Of a stretch of DNA of 64,000 bases, positions 8,921 to 19,426 are shown in pieces. How positions within the stretch are numbered: the stretch's first letter is position 1; every line of letters starts with the position of its first letter. The translations under genes were made by a program, and so were the position numbers. The stretch spans positions 2,046,001 to 2,110,000 of the forward strand of contig NZ_CP049902.1 of the NCBI RefSeq assembly GCF_018448495.1, read 5' to 3'. The notes under the pieces are model-generated. The model saw nothing but the letters and a program-made list of their open reading frames with translations, was not told where the DNA came from and did no database searches. Source of the stretch: Psychrobacter sp. WY6. Lineage in GTDB: Bacteria; Pseudomonadota; Gammaproteobacteria; Pseudomonadales; Moraxellaceae.

Positions 8921-10851
8921 ATGCGCCAATGGATTGCGTTAAGTTTACTATGCATGAGTGCGTTGTTACTGCCAGTATCGGCATCAGCAGCCTGCGAATC
9001 ACCAATCAAATTTGGCGCTCTGACATGGGAGAGCGGTCAGTTTATCTCTGGGGTGCTTAAGTACATCGCTGAAAATGGCTATGATTGTACAATTGAAGAG
9101 GTGCCGGGTGCTGGTCCTGCACTCGAAACGGCATTGTCACAAAACGACATTCAAGTGATTGGGGAGCAGTGGGTTGGACGCTCGCCAATCATGGAACAAG
9201 CCATCGAGCAGAATAAAGTGGCAGTCATCGGTGATACGCTCAAAGGCGGCGCAACTCAAGGTTGGTATGTACCCAAATATGTATTAGAAGAAAACCCAGG
9301 TCTACGCAGTTATCAAGATTTGCCTAAATATGCTGAGCTGTTTAAAGATCCTGAAGACCCTAGCAAATCACGCTTTATGAATTGTCCGTCTGGTTGGACG
9401 TGTGAGATTTTCAATACTCGCTTGCTGAAGAATACAGGTTTGGACAGTATCTTTAATAATGCCCATCCCGGCACTGGGGCAGCGCTCGACGCTGAGATTG
9501 CCTCTGCTTTTGAGCAACATAAGCCACTACTGTTTTATTACTGGCAGCCTACGGGCTTGATGGCAAAATATGACTTTGCGCCATTAGAGTTCCCTGCCCA
9601 TGATGACGCTTGTTGGCAAGATTTGTTACGAGCGGATGGCACCGCCGATTGTGTGTCTGGCTTCCCTGTCTCACCTTTAGGTATCGCAGTATCTACCCCC
9701 TTTATTGAATCCAATCCAGAGCTTGCTGATGTCTTTAAAAAAGTTCAGTTTAGCTCCGATGAGCTCAATGGTGCTATCTTGGAGATGAGTGAAAATAAAC
9801 GCAGTGGCGATGAGCAAGCACTAGCATTTTTGCGTAAATATCCGAGCGTCTGGCAAGCATGGTTGTCTGATGAAGCAGCCAGTAACCTTGCGGCTAAGCT
9901 AGGCATCAGCTTAACGGGCGAGGCTATCACTTCAGATGCAACCGTCTCTAGCACTAATCGAGCGACCTCATTATCGAGCTTTCCTTCTTGGTCACTTGAG
10001 ACGCCGCTTAATAATACATTAGCAAGCGTTGTCCAAAATTATGGCGATGTGTTTCGTACTGTCAGTACCATGGCGTTAACCTATCTATTGCTACCGATTG
10101 AGCGTCTATTAACCACTATGCCGCCTTGGCTTATCATTGCGCTTGTGAGCGTATTGGCATGGTTTGGTGTCCGTAAAATCTGGTTTGCACTGGCATGCGG
10201 CGCAGGACTTTTTCTCATTGGTGCATTTGGACTATGGGGCGCATTGATTGATACCTTGGCACTGCTCATCGTATCAGTGTTGGTGACCGTCGTGATTGGT
10301 ATTCCTATAGGCATTGCTATGTCGGGCAGTAAAATTCTTCGAAGGTTGTGACGCCAATACTGGATGTGATGCAGACCATGCCAAGTTTTGTCTATTTGAT
10401 ACCCGTATTAATGTTATTTGGGATTGGCAAAGTGCCTGCGTTATTTGCCACTATTATTTATGCCTTGCCACCACTGATTCGGCTGACGACATTGGGGATT
10501 ACCCAAGTCAATCATGAGATGGTCGAAGCAGGGCGCTCGTTCGGTAGCACACACTTGCAGCTGCTCATTTGGATTAAATTGCCGCAAGCATTACCCAGTA
10601 TTATGGCGGGCGTGAATCAAGCGGTGATGATGTCGCTCTCTATGGTGGTGCTCGCGTCTATGATTGGCGCACCGGGGCTTGGTGAAGATGTGTTGCAATC
10701 GATTCAAACGCTTAATATCGGTCAGGGCTTGCAAGCAGGTACGGCGATTGTCATCGTTGCCATTATCATTGACCGTATCACCCAAGCGTTCGGTCAAGGC
10801 AAGCGTGCTCGGCAAAAAACCATCGATGCTGGCAGGCATCCCATTGGTTAA
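8921..10851 (+). CDS. glycine betaine/choline-type ABC importer, fused substrate-binding protein and permease (one frameshift)
   Basis: This single polypeptide of about 643 residues has two functional halves. A signal peptide (MRQWIALSLLCMSALLLPVS, then ASA) leads into an OpuAC-type binding domain of about 310 residues (IKFGALTWESGQF, EVPGAGPALETAL, GEQWVGRSP). A linker and a transmembrane domain of the ProW/OpuB class follow, with the EAA-loop region EAGRSFGSTHLQLL and GAPGLGEDVLQSI. One base is missing near 10346; the second half then continues as VTPILDVMQTMPSFVYLIP. Family knowledge implies uptake of a quaternary-amine compatible solute such as glycine betaine, choline or carnitine. The binding domain lies at the N-terminus, opposite to the better-known permease-first fusions. 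The ATPase gene follows 75 bases downstream. Confidence 0.87.
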
Positions 10852-10926
10852 TTATCAGTGCCCTGGTCGAATGTTCAACACGCCCTAATCATAATGATAA
10901 CTAGAAAAATAAAAATGAGAGCCATC

Positions 10927-11833
10927 ATGAATCATATTCAATTGGAAAATATCAGCAAGATTTATAATGCCAATAGCTCGCAAGCAAAGTCTGCATTGGC
11001 ATTACTAGCAGAAGGTATGGATAGTATTCAGGTAAAGGAACAAACAGGCTATTCGGTCGGGCTTTATGACATCAATTTAAGCGTTAAAGCAGGTGAGCTG
11101 CATTGTATTATGGGCTTGTCAGGTTCAGGAAAATCAACCTTGATACGCCATATCAATCGTTTGATTGACCCAACCAGCGGTAAAATATGGGTTGATACTT
11201 CTATTAATGCTAAGCCGTCTACTATTGCTAAGCCCTCCACTAATGCCAAACCCTCTGCTGATGTATTAGAAAATGGAAGATCATCGTCTGCTATTAATAT
11301 TTTAGAGCTAAATGATAAAGCGCTACAGCATTATCGCCAGCAGACACTCAGTATGGTTTTTCAGCATTTTGGTTTGGTGCCACATATGACGGTGCTGCAA
11401 AACGTCGCTTACGGCTTGCGAGTGCGAAAAATGAGTATCAAAGAACGCCACGAGGTTGCTCGGCATTGGCTTAATGAAGTTGGGCTAGCAAATTTGGAGA
11501 AAAGTTACCCTGATGAGCTGTCAGGAGGGATGCAGCAGCGAGTAGGGCTTGCGCGTGCCTTAGCAACCGACAATCAAATATTGCTGATGGACGAGGCTTT
11601 CTCTGCCCTTGATCCCCTTATTCGTGCCCAATTACAAGACCAACTACTTGAGCTACAAGCACGGCTAAACAAAACCATCGTCTTTATCACTCATGATCGA
11701 TGAAGCGATTAAGGTCGGTCAGCGGATTAGTATTTTAAATGGCGGGCGTTTGGTACAAACGGATACACCCAGTGAATTACGCCACAACCCAGCTGATGAG
11801 TATGTGGCGCAATTTATGCGTGCCAAAATTTAA
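10927..11833 (+). CDS. proV: ABC transporter ATP-binding protein, ProV/OpuA type (one frameshift)
   Basis: This ATPase powers the betaine-type importer encoded just upstream. Visible motifs are Walker A GLSGSGKST, the Q-loop region SMVFQHFGLVPHMTVL, signature LSGGMQQRVGLARAL and Walker B ILLMDEAFSALDPL, followed by the H-loop THD. The apparent stop at 11703 results from a small indel near 11698; the next frame continues DEAIKVGQRISILNGGR to MRAKI at 11833. The N-terminus includes the AEGMDSIQVKEQTG segment typical of ProV proteins. About 40 residues between Walker A and the Q-loop are replaced by a low-complexity insert with three AKPS units. No C-terminal CBS domains are present, so osmotic sensing as in OpuA is not expected. 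Confidence 0.88.
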
Positions 11834-12121
11834 TTTAAAAATAATACGACGTTTTTTTAAATGCTGTTTTATAAATTACACCTGCAAAATGATAGATTTC
11901 TGTCTATATCATATTCTTACACTGGTGTTAAAAAAGTGTAGCAACCCCTTAGTTACTATTAAAGTAAACTCCATCATCGATGTATACTATTAAGATACTC
12001 TAATAGTGTATTAGCTTTGCTAAAATCTTGATTTATCCACTCTCATTGATTACGTAAGAAGATCATGAGCGAGCATAAAAACTCAGTTTATGATCGTAAG
12101 ACTTCGTAAAAAGGACCTCGC

Positions 12122-13936
12122 ATGCCGCATAAGAAAATTCGCCATAATGATCATAGTCATACTAATAAGTTAGCGACAGACTCACCATGTGATTCATCAC
12201 GTTGGCTAAAAAACATTAGTGCCGTTGGTGTCACGACAGTACTGAGTGCTGGCATATTGGTCGCTTGTGGACAAATGAGTAGTGCGGAGAGCAATGCAAG
12301 TAGCACGACTAAATCAGCCAAGCAAAACAGTGGAGTGACTAGCTCACGTGACATGCTGCCTTCCGATATGCTTGGACAAATGCGAGCGCTGCCGCAATTG
12401 ACAAAAGGCTTAGGTGACACGGGCAGCAGTCATTGACCCTAATAAACCGACATTGATTAAATTTGGGCAAGCTGGTGCCCATTATGTTTGGGTACGTTGG
12501 CAGAAACCGAAGAATGGCGCACCGATCCCAAGTTCGCTGATTTAAATGTCGTGACTGTTGTCAGTCCCGGTCATCTAAACGAAAAAGCCGATAGCGACTT
12601 TAGCACTTGGTATGCAGGCGTCCAAGCAGACTATCCAAAGCTACCAGTATTGTCTGACGCTTCAGGCGAGCTGATTAATAAACTTGGTGTGCAAGTTTAT
12701 CCAAGCTGGGCGATACTCGATAAAAGCGGCAACTTGGTGCATTTGGTGAAAGGCAATATATCGGCAGAGCAAGCCTATGCCCTTGCTGAAAATGCCAATA
12801 ATGATTTTGCTGAGCTTAAAGCAGGGAGTGCTAAACCAGCAAACGCGCAAACCTTAGACAACAACAGCAAGATTGAAACCATCAAACAAAAAGAGGGCGT
12901 TTATTATAACGATAAAGGCAAAGCGATTAATACGCGCTCAATCTACTTGGCGGGCGGCTGCTTTTGGGGCGTAGAAGCTTACATGGAGCGCGTCGAGGGT
13001 GTGGTCGACGCTGTATCAGGCTATGCCAACGGTGATACCGCCAATCCAAGTTACGAGCAAGTGATTCGTGGTTCAGGTCATGCCGAAGCCGTCAAAGTCA
13101 CTTACGATGCGGATAAAACAGACCTTGATACTATCTTAAAATACTACTTCCGCGTGATAGATCCAACCAGCCTCAACAAACAAGGCAATGATCACGGTGT
13201 GCAGTACCGCTCAGGCGTTTATTACACCGATAAAGAAGATAAAGCAGTGATTGATGCTGCCCTCCAACGTGTGCAAAGCCAGTATAAACAAAAAATTGTA
13301 GTAGAAAATGAGCCGCTAGACAATTTCTACTTAGCTGAAATGTACCATCAGGATTATCTGGCAAAAAATCCAAACGGCTATTGTCATGTTGATTTAAGCC
13401 TTGCCGATGATAAACCAGAAGGTACTGCGCGTACCAAGCTTGCACCTGTAAGTACCGTTGCTGAGACTTTAAATCCTAAGCGTTACGCAGGATTTGATAA
13501 AGGCGCGCTCAAAAACACCTTGACCAAAGCACAATACAATATCACGCAAGATGCCGGTACTGAGCGCGCCTTTAGCCATGAATATGATAATTTATTTGCG
13601 CCGGGTATCTATGTTGTCGATGTGGTGAGCGGTGAGCCTTTATTTTTATCAACTGATAAATACCAATCTGGCTGTGGTTGGCCAAGCTTTACCAAGCCGA
13701 TTGACATGCAAGTCATTACCCAGCATGAAGACACCGCTTTTAATATGGTACGCACTGAAGTTCGCTCGCGAGTAGCAGACTCACATCTGGGTCATGTATT
13801 CCCTGATGGGCCAAAAGATCGTGGCGGGCTGCGCTATTGTATCAATGGCGGGGCGCTACAGTTTATTCCAGTCGATGTGATGCCGCAGTCAGGCTATGCG
13901 CCATTAGTGAAGTTGGTTAAGCCTGCAAAACCTTAA
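12122..13936 (+). CDS. msrAB: lipoprotein thioredoxin-MsrA-MsrB methionine sulfoxide reductase (two frameshifts)
   Basis: This is a three-domain PilB-like enzyme that reduces methionine sulfoxide in the cell envelope. A lipoprotein signal ends in the lipobox LVAC. A thioredoxin-like domain with active site WCPLC follows, then MsrA with [16 protein letters not shown], then MsrB with [24 protein letters not shown] and RYCINGGAL. The thioredoxin domain is hidden by two single-base deletions, near 12421 and in a T run near 12463; restoring both gives [20 protein letters not shown]. The protein is about 605 residues. MsrA handles the S- and MsrB the R-epimer of methionine sulfoxide, and the thioredoxin domain recycles them. 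A lipid anchor places it at the inner or outer membrane facing the periplasm. Confidence 0.92.
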
Positions 13937-13966
13937 TTATTAATACTGATAATCGACTTTATATAG

Positions 13967-13997
13967 AGACGTTAAGATAATTCTTAGCGTCTTTTTT
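13967..13997 (+). terminator. intrinsic terminator after msrAB
   Basis: AGACGTTAAGA at 13967-13977 pairs with TCTTAGCGTCT at 13982-13992 with one G-T wobble, followed by a T run. It lies 31 bases after the msrAB stop. Confidence 0.8.
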
Positions 13998-14263
13998 ATG
14001 ATTGATGCCTTGAGCATAATTACTATCACAGCATGATGGTTCGTTTTATTATCGTTGTATTTTTGCTGTTATAGCCGTTGAATTATGAAAAACCAACCAA
14101 ACTTCGTTATACTCAAAAGCTGAGCGTTTTCTATTATTAATACTTTTATCATCTAGCGCCGTAAAACCACGTCCTTCTAGGGCGTGGATATCAGGCGTCA
14201 ACCGTTGTCACCTAAGATTGAACATACCTTGATAACCAAATACATTGAGATCATAATTACCCC

Positions 14264-15336
14264 ATGAAAACGCTCAAACTACGCATCAAAGACAAACATG
14301 CCACTCAGCTAAATATCTTAGCGGGGTCGGTTAACTTTGTCTGGAATTACGTCAATGAGCTAAGTTTTAAACACCTCAAGCGTACTGGTCAATTCTTTTC
14401 GGCTTATGATTTGGCTACACCAAAGGTGCGGGTGAATATCTAAACCTACACAGCCAAACCTTACAAGCAGTGACCGAAACCCATGCCAAGGCTCGTAAAC
14501 AGTTTAAAAAAGCCAAACTCAACTGGCGCACCAATAATCCTAAAGCCAAACGTAGTTCTCTTGGTTGGATTCCGTTTAAAAAGACCGCTATTAAGCATAT
14601 CAGCACCCGCCAAAGTGGTAAAAAGTGTCTAAAAAGCACCCTGCAATTCAGCTTAGCTAAAGGTAAAAAACTCACTATTGACCTATGGGACAGCTATAAC
14701 TTAGCGCTCTACACCATCAATACTTGCGAATTGGTACAGGACCATCGCGGTCACTGGTACGTCTGTGTGACGGTTAAAGAATTTCCAAAAACAGCGTGTG
14801 GCACTGGTCAAGTCGGTATCGATTTAGGTTGCAAAGATTCAGCAGTCAGTAGTGATGGCGACAAACTACAAACCAAAGTCACTCATCAATATGCTGAAAA
14901 ACTGGCCATTGCTCAAAGAGCTAAGAATAAAAAGCGGGTCAAGGCCATTCACGCCAAGATTAAAAATACCCGTCAAGACCTTATTCATAAATTCACATCA
15001 AAGCTTGTCAAAGCCAACAGCCTAATTGTTGTTGGTAAAATAAAATCAACATCATTCACTAAGGGCAAACTTGCCAAATCCGTCTATGACGCAGGTTGGT
15101 TTGAAATTAAGCGGCAACTGGATTATAAATGCGCGAACGCAGGTTGCCACTATATCGAAGTGAATGAAGCGTACACCACCCAAACCTGCTCGTGTTGCGG
15201 CTCTCGCCAAGACAGTCCGAAAGGTAGATCAGCGCTTGGTATAAGAGTATGGTTTTGTCGTTCTTGTAAAACGACCCATAACAGAGATGTTAATGGAGCA
15301 AAAAACATTCTCGCGGTCGGGCTTGGCCGTCTTTAG
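14264..15336 (+). CDS. tnpB: TnpB RNA-guided nuclease of IS605-type element (one frameshift)
   Basis: TnpB proteins are RNA-guided RuvC nucleases, ancestors of Cas12, that favour retention of their IS element. The protein is about 357 residues. The N-terminal wedge domain starts MKTLKLRIKDKHATQLNILA. RuvC-I is GIDLGCKDSAV, the zinc finger has CSCCG and CRSC, and RuvC-III is HNRDVNGAKNIL. One base is missing near 14414, after FFSAYDLA; the main frame resumes with YTKGAGEYLNL. The normal RuvC-II glutamate (usually in a VEDL-like strand) is not seen: the strand reads LIVVGKIKSTSF, with glycine in that place. A glutamate in YIEVNEAYTTQTC, just before the zinc finger, may substitute. Confidence 0.88.
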
Positions 15337-15380
15337 TAGGAATCCCCCTCCTTTGAGGGCGGGGAGGAAGTCAAAGTTAT
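15330..15380 (+). ncRNA. predicted omega RNA 3' scaffold / IS right end
   Basis: In TnpB systems the guide RNA overlaps the end of tnpB and the right end of the element, and its last bases beyond the element form the guide. Here a strong hairpin (15344-15364) and the conserved-looking tail GAGGAAGTCAAAG directly follow the tnpB stop. The guide would be the roughly 16-20 bases just after the right end. Inferred from family knowledge; transcript ends cannot be seen. Confidence 0.5.
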
Positions 15381-15443
15381 GTATACCTATTTCGTCGCTG
15401 GATTTGTTTGGCGGCTTTTCATTTTTGTATTTAAGGCTGTAAC

Positions 15444-16683
15444 ATGACCGTTACTCATACCTCTAAACCTTTCGAACCTATTATTACCTCTTTACTCGAT
15501 AATGATTTATATAAATTTACGATGCTGCAAGCCATGCTGCATCAGTTTCCACAGACACATGGTGTGTATCGCTTTCGCTGCCGTAATAATAAAGACACGC
15601 TGTATCCATTGGCTGATATTAAAGATGATCTAGAGCAGCAGTTAGACTTTATGTGAATTACGATTTTTAGAGGATGAACTAGAGTACTTACGTGGTTTGC
15701 GCTTTATGCGCTCAGACTTCGTTGACTATCTAGAATTGTTTAAGTTGAAACGTCGTTTTATTACCGTCAGTACGGATGATAAAGGTCGCTTATTTATCGA
15801 TATCGAAGGACCGATGATTCAAGCGATGTTCTTTGAAGTGTTTGTACTCGCCATCGTTAATGAGCTGTATTTTGATGCGCTATCGAATGCCAGTGTGATT
15901 GAAGAAGGGCAGCGCAGATTGGATGAAAAAGTCACATTGTTGCATCAATATGCGACAGAGCAGGCAAAATGTGATGCTAATACCCCGCCATTAATTATCG
16001 CTGATTTTGGTACTCGTAGACGTTTTAGCAAAGCTTGGCAAGCCCATGTGGTTGAGACTTTGCATAAAGCGGAACCAAAAATAGTGAGCGGTACTTCCAA
16101 CGTGTATTTAGCAAAAAAGCTGGGAATGACGCCAATCGGTACGATGGCACATGAATTTATGCAGGCATTTCAGGCTTTGGATGTGCGTTTACGTGATTCA
16201 CAAAAAGCGGCGCTTGAAGCGTGGGTGCATGAGTATCGAGGCGATTTGGGTATTGCGCTGACCGATGTCGTTGGGATGGATGCGTTTTTACGTGACTTTG
16301 ATTTGTATTTCGCTAAGCTGTTTGATGGTTTACGTCACGATAGCGGTGACCCGTATATCTGGGGTGATAAGGCGATTGCTCATTATAAAAATCTTAAAAT
16401 AGACCCAAGAACCAAGATTTTAACCTTTAGTGATGGCTTAGATTTGGATAAAGCTTGGGATTTACATCAGTATTTTAAAGGTCAAATAAAGACCAGCTTT
16501 GGTATTGGTACCAACCTCACCAATGATATGGGTATCACCCCGATAAATATTGTCTTAAAATTGGTGGAATGCAATGGGCAGCCAGTCGCTAAACTGTCAG
16601 ACAGTCCAGGCAAGACCATGATTAATAACGACACGTATCTTGCCTATTTGCGCCAAGTATTTGAAGTCGACGAGCCTGAATAG
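15444..16683 (+). CDS. pncB: nicotinate phosphoribosyltransferase (one frameshift)
   Basis: PncB converts nicotinate and PRPP to nicotinate mononucleotide in the NAD salvage pathway. The N-terminus includes [18 protein letters not shown], the family hallmark, and later segments include [36 protein letters not shown] and [16 protein letters not shown]. One T is missing near 15649, so the protein appears to stop after QQLDF and restart at 15697. Restored, the text reads [16 protein letters not shown] and the enzyme is about 413 residues, normal for the family. It converges on xseB with only 12 bases between the two stop codons. Confidence 0.92.
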
Positions 16684-16695
16684 AATTGACTTAAC

Positions 16696-16942
16696 TTAAC
16701 TGTCGCTATTCTCTGTTTTATCTTCTTCTTCAGCAAAAGCGGCATCTAGTGCTTGCTGTACCGCATTGATACGGGTTTCGCAAACGCGATAAGCAGCAAT
16801 CGACTCTTCAACAGTCGTCATCAGTATCAATATCTGGCTCATCTTGTTGCTGTAATTCAGCGGCATTGGTTTTTAGAATATCATAAGCCGCTTTAAAGGT
16901 TTTTGGGGCGGCTTTTTTGCGTTTGCGAGTAGGGGTTGTCAT
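16696..16942 (-). CDS. xseB: exodeoxyribonuclease VII small subunit XseB (one frameshift)
   Basis: This short gene is easily missed because it is broken by a one-base deletion near 16822. Restored, it encodes about 82 residues: a basic leader MTTPTRKRKKAAP, then TFKAAYDILKTNAAEL, LMTTVEESIAAYRVCETRIN and an acidic end. The pattern (two helices, the second beginning with ...EESIAAYRV..) matches XseB, which binds XseA to form exodeoxyribonuclease VII, an enzyme degrading single-stranded DNA from either end. It lies 102 bases downstream of xseA on the same strand, consistent with an operon. An ATG at 16942 provides the start. Confidence 0.8.
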
Positions 16943-17044
16943 AAGGTTTCCTAATTTTAAAATAAAGTCTTTGATTAAGTTGAATCGACGGTAGGTTGTA
17001 CTTCTTATTTATTAATATTTACGTCAATAATCTGTGCTTTTGCT

Positions 17045-18511
17045 TTACCGTTTTAAGAGAATGTGCACCGTTTGTTCTGGATGGAGCTGCGTACCGCTGG
17101 TCAGTATTTGCTTGTCTTTTGCATCAGTAAGCATGGTATAGCCTTGCTTGAGCACCCGAGAAGGACGGTGCAGGAGCACAATATCACGCAGATGTTCGCT
17201 ATCACGCTGTGCTTGTATTAACTGCTGCTGTGCGGAATGCATAATCGTTTTTTGGTTATTTTGACTGGCGCTAGCAGCCACTGTTAACTGCTGATAGGCA
17301 GCCGCTTGAGTCTGTGTGCGTAGCTCGCTGGTGAGTCTGGCGGCTTGCTTGACTTGGCGCTGAGCGCTTTGCTGAATACTACGCCACGCATAATCACTGT
17401 CTTTTTGCAGAGCGGTTAATTGACCAATTGTTTGTGATTGTATTTGGCTCAACTGGCGTGTCGTTTGTTGTGCAGCGGTGCTTAATTGACGCTGAGCAGC
17501 TTGTTTTATTTGCGCTTGGTATTGCAGCGTTTGAGTGACGAGCTGGGCTAAATGCGTCATGATAGCGGCAATCACCTTTGATGGGGTATCAAAGCTAGTA
17601 TGCGCGACTTCATCTAAGATCACTTTATCACGCTCGTGACCAATGCCAACCCAGACAGGGATAGGCTGCTCGGCAACCAATGCTGCCAATTCATAATCAT
17701 TTAGATAGGCTAAATCACCGACCGCACCGCCGCCACGAATAATGACTAATAAGTCTGGCAGGTGCTTATAAGTATCAAAAAACTGCTGGGCGTTAACGAT
17801 TGCTTGGCGGATCTCGCTTGGCGCATGATTACCCTGAAAGGTCGCATTATGATAATGGAAATGACAGGCACCTGTGCGCGCTAAGCGATCAGCGTCGGCT
17901 TGAAAATCGCCTAATCCAGCGGCTTTTTCAGGGGCAATGACCAGCACATGCTCAATATCAAATGGAACAGGCAGCTGTTGATTCAGGTTTAATAAGCCTT
18001 CTCCCGTCAAGCGGTCGACCATCTCTGCATACTGCCGCGCCAAGTCGCCTAACGTGTAGCTAGGGTCAATATCTTCAATAGTGAGAGAGAAGCCATATTG
18101 CGCATGGAAGCCTGCGGATACTTTGAGCAATACTGTCAAATCACGATCAAGGGGCATGCCAGTTGCGCGCTCAAATTTTGCTAAGACGCGTGCTGCTTTA
18201 AAGCGCCAAAGATTGCCGCGGCAACTAGCAATGACCTTACCGTCATCTTTTTCTGCCAATTCAAAGTAATAATGCCCGCCTTTACTAGATAGATTGCGAA
18301 TCTCTGCTTTTACCCATACACGGTGGTTAAAGGTCTGTTTGATAACCATATCAACGGCTGATAAATAGTCACTCAACCGCAGAACGGTATCTTCTAAATT
18401 GACTTCTATATTGTTTTCTTGCTCAGCTAACTCGGCTTCCAAGGTCGCTAAATCTTTAGCAGGCGCTAATACCTTAGCTGGTTTCATATTTGACAGGTTG
18501 GGTTTGCGCAT
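17045..18511 (-). CDS. xseA: exodeoxyribonuclease VII large subunit XseA
   Basis: XseA is the catalytic subunit of exodeoxyribonuclease VII, involved in mismatch repair and trimming of single-stranded DNA. The 488-residue protein has an N-terminal OB-fold (LSDYLSAVDMVIKQTFNHRV, then VWVKAEIRNLSSKGGHYYFE), the nuclease core with IIRGGGAVGDLAYLNDYELA and WVGIGHERDKVILDEVAHTS, and a glutamine-rich coiled coil (roughly 320-440) ending in a small domain with RPSRVLKQGYTML. The first 40 residues before the OB-fold are an extra leader, so translation might begin at the later methionine MKPAKVL. The frame is intact. xseB lies downstream. Confidence 0.95.
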   Translation of the reverse strand: MRKPNLSNMKPAKVLAPAKDLATLEAELAEQENNIEVNLEDTVLRLSDYLSAVDMVIKQTFNHRVWVKAEIRNLSSKGGHYYFELAEKDDGKVIASCRGNLWRFKAARVLAKFERATGMPLDRDLTVLLKVSAGFHAQYGFSLTIEDIDPSYTLGDLARQYAEMVDRLTGEGLLNLNQQLPVPFDIEHVLVIAPEKAAGLGDFQADADRLARTGACHFHYHNATFQGNHAPSEIRQAIVNAQQFFDTYKHLPDLLVIIRGGGAVGDLAYLNDYELAALVAEQPIPVWVGIGHERDKVILDEVAHTSFDTPSKVIAAIMTHLAQLVTQTLQYQAQIKQAAQRQLSTAAQQTTRQLSQIQSQTIGQLTALQKDSDYAWRSIQQSAQRQVKQAARLTSELRTQTQAAAYQQLTVAASASQNNQKTIMHSAQQQLIQAQRDSEHLRDIVLLHRPSRVLKQGYTMLTDAKDKQILTSGTQLHPEQTVHILLKR

Positions 18512-18743
18512 AATAATAGACCAAAAGTGAGGGAGCTTAAAAACGAGCTGTTTATAGAATAAGAGTCATAAAAAATCAGAAAGGATAGTTTACCCCAAAA
18601 GCGAGCACACAAAAGAGAAGCCAACCAGTCAGCGACTAATATATTCTTATCGCTGATTGGTTCGCTAAATACTTTGTTAAATAACAAGATACTTTATTAA
18701 ATAACGAGCCGCCAAATAAGTGCTTTATGAAATAATAATTATT

Positions 18744-19112
18744 TTATTGGCAACGAAAGTTGATTTTATACTCGTAATCGTCATCACGTGATAAGTTCGG
18801 CGAGCCCGTACCAAGGATCGTACCGAGGACGGCACTGGCTTGCCCAATCATCCGACCGGTATTTTCATCTAAAATACCGTTATAAGTGACTTTGTCATCG
18901 ACGATAATAACTTGCTTACCTCTGCAAGTCTTTTGTGCGCTGTCTATCGCATTTTGCTGTGCTTTTACTTTGCTATCGGCGATGCCAGTCGTCTCATAAA
19001 TAGAGTTTGCACGCTGGATAACTGGTGATGAAGGCGTAGTTTGGCAAGCACTTAGGGCGAGTGCTGCCGCCAAAGTAGCAGTCAGTGCAGCGGTTTTATT
19101 AATAGTATTCAT
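18744..19112 (-). CDS. small lipoprotein of unknown function
   Basis: This 122-residue protein has a clear lipoprotein signal: a basic start MNTINK, a hydrophobic alanine-rich stretch, and the lipobox LSAC at residues 20-23. The mature part contains ANSIYETTGIADSKVKAQQN and a probable disulphide pair (CRGKQV and the C-terminal FRCQ). A repeated Ala/Gly-rich segment (MIGQASAVLGTILGTGSP) lies before the end. I recognise no family. It would sit in the outer or inner membrane, facing the periplasm. It is monocistronic on the minus strand between xseA and a divergently oriented hydrolase. Confidence 0.75.
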   Translation of the reverse strand: MNTINKTAALTATLAAALALSACQTTPSSPVIQRANSIYETTGIADSKVKAQQNAIDSAQKTCRGKQVIIVDDKVTYNGILDENTGRMIGQASAVLGTILGTGSPNLSRDDDYEYKINFRCQ

Positions 19113-19426
19113 AAACGATTCCTAATGTCTGTCAGTCATATATAAAGTTGAATATCACAGCAAAGTTGAGGATACGCCATGCACGTATCCGTCCATAGGT
19201 GGCTCAACAACTATGATGAATCTACCCTATTCGGCTCTGGGGTGTCTAGTCGGTTATTGTGTGCGGTATTGCAGAGACCGCACATATTCATCATATATTC
19301 ATAGGCGACGTTTACTTATGATGAGCGAAAATGAAAATAAGCGGTACTATGACACAGCAAATCACTTGAAATATAAACCATATCTAGGATAATTGACCTA
19401 TTCATTTTTAATCAATAAGTAATTTT
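19113..19426. other. divergent intergenic region
   Basis: This 314-base region lies between the lipoprotein gene (minus) and the hydrolase gene (plus). It must carry two divergent promoters, but no strong consensus or palindrome is apparent. Confidence 0.4.

Larger units (their letters stand above)
14155..15380 (+). mobile_element. IS200/IS605-superfamily element, TnpB only
   Basis: A tnpB gene is bounded by hairpins typical of this superfamily. On the left, CCACGTCC pairs with GGGCGTGG around 14167-14187. On the right, a hairpin made of CCCCCTC and GAGGGCGGGG (15344-15364) is followed by the closing GAGGAAGTCAAAG. No tnpA (Y1 HUH transposase) lies next to it, so this is an IS1341-like, non-autonomous arrangement. 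There are no terminal inverted repeats or target duplication, as expected for the family. The outer boundaries are approximate. Confidence 0.75.
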
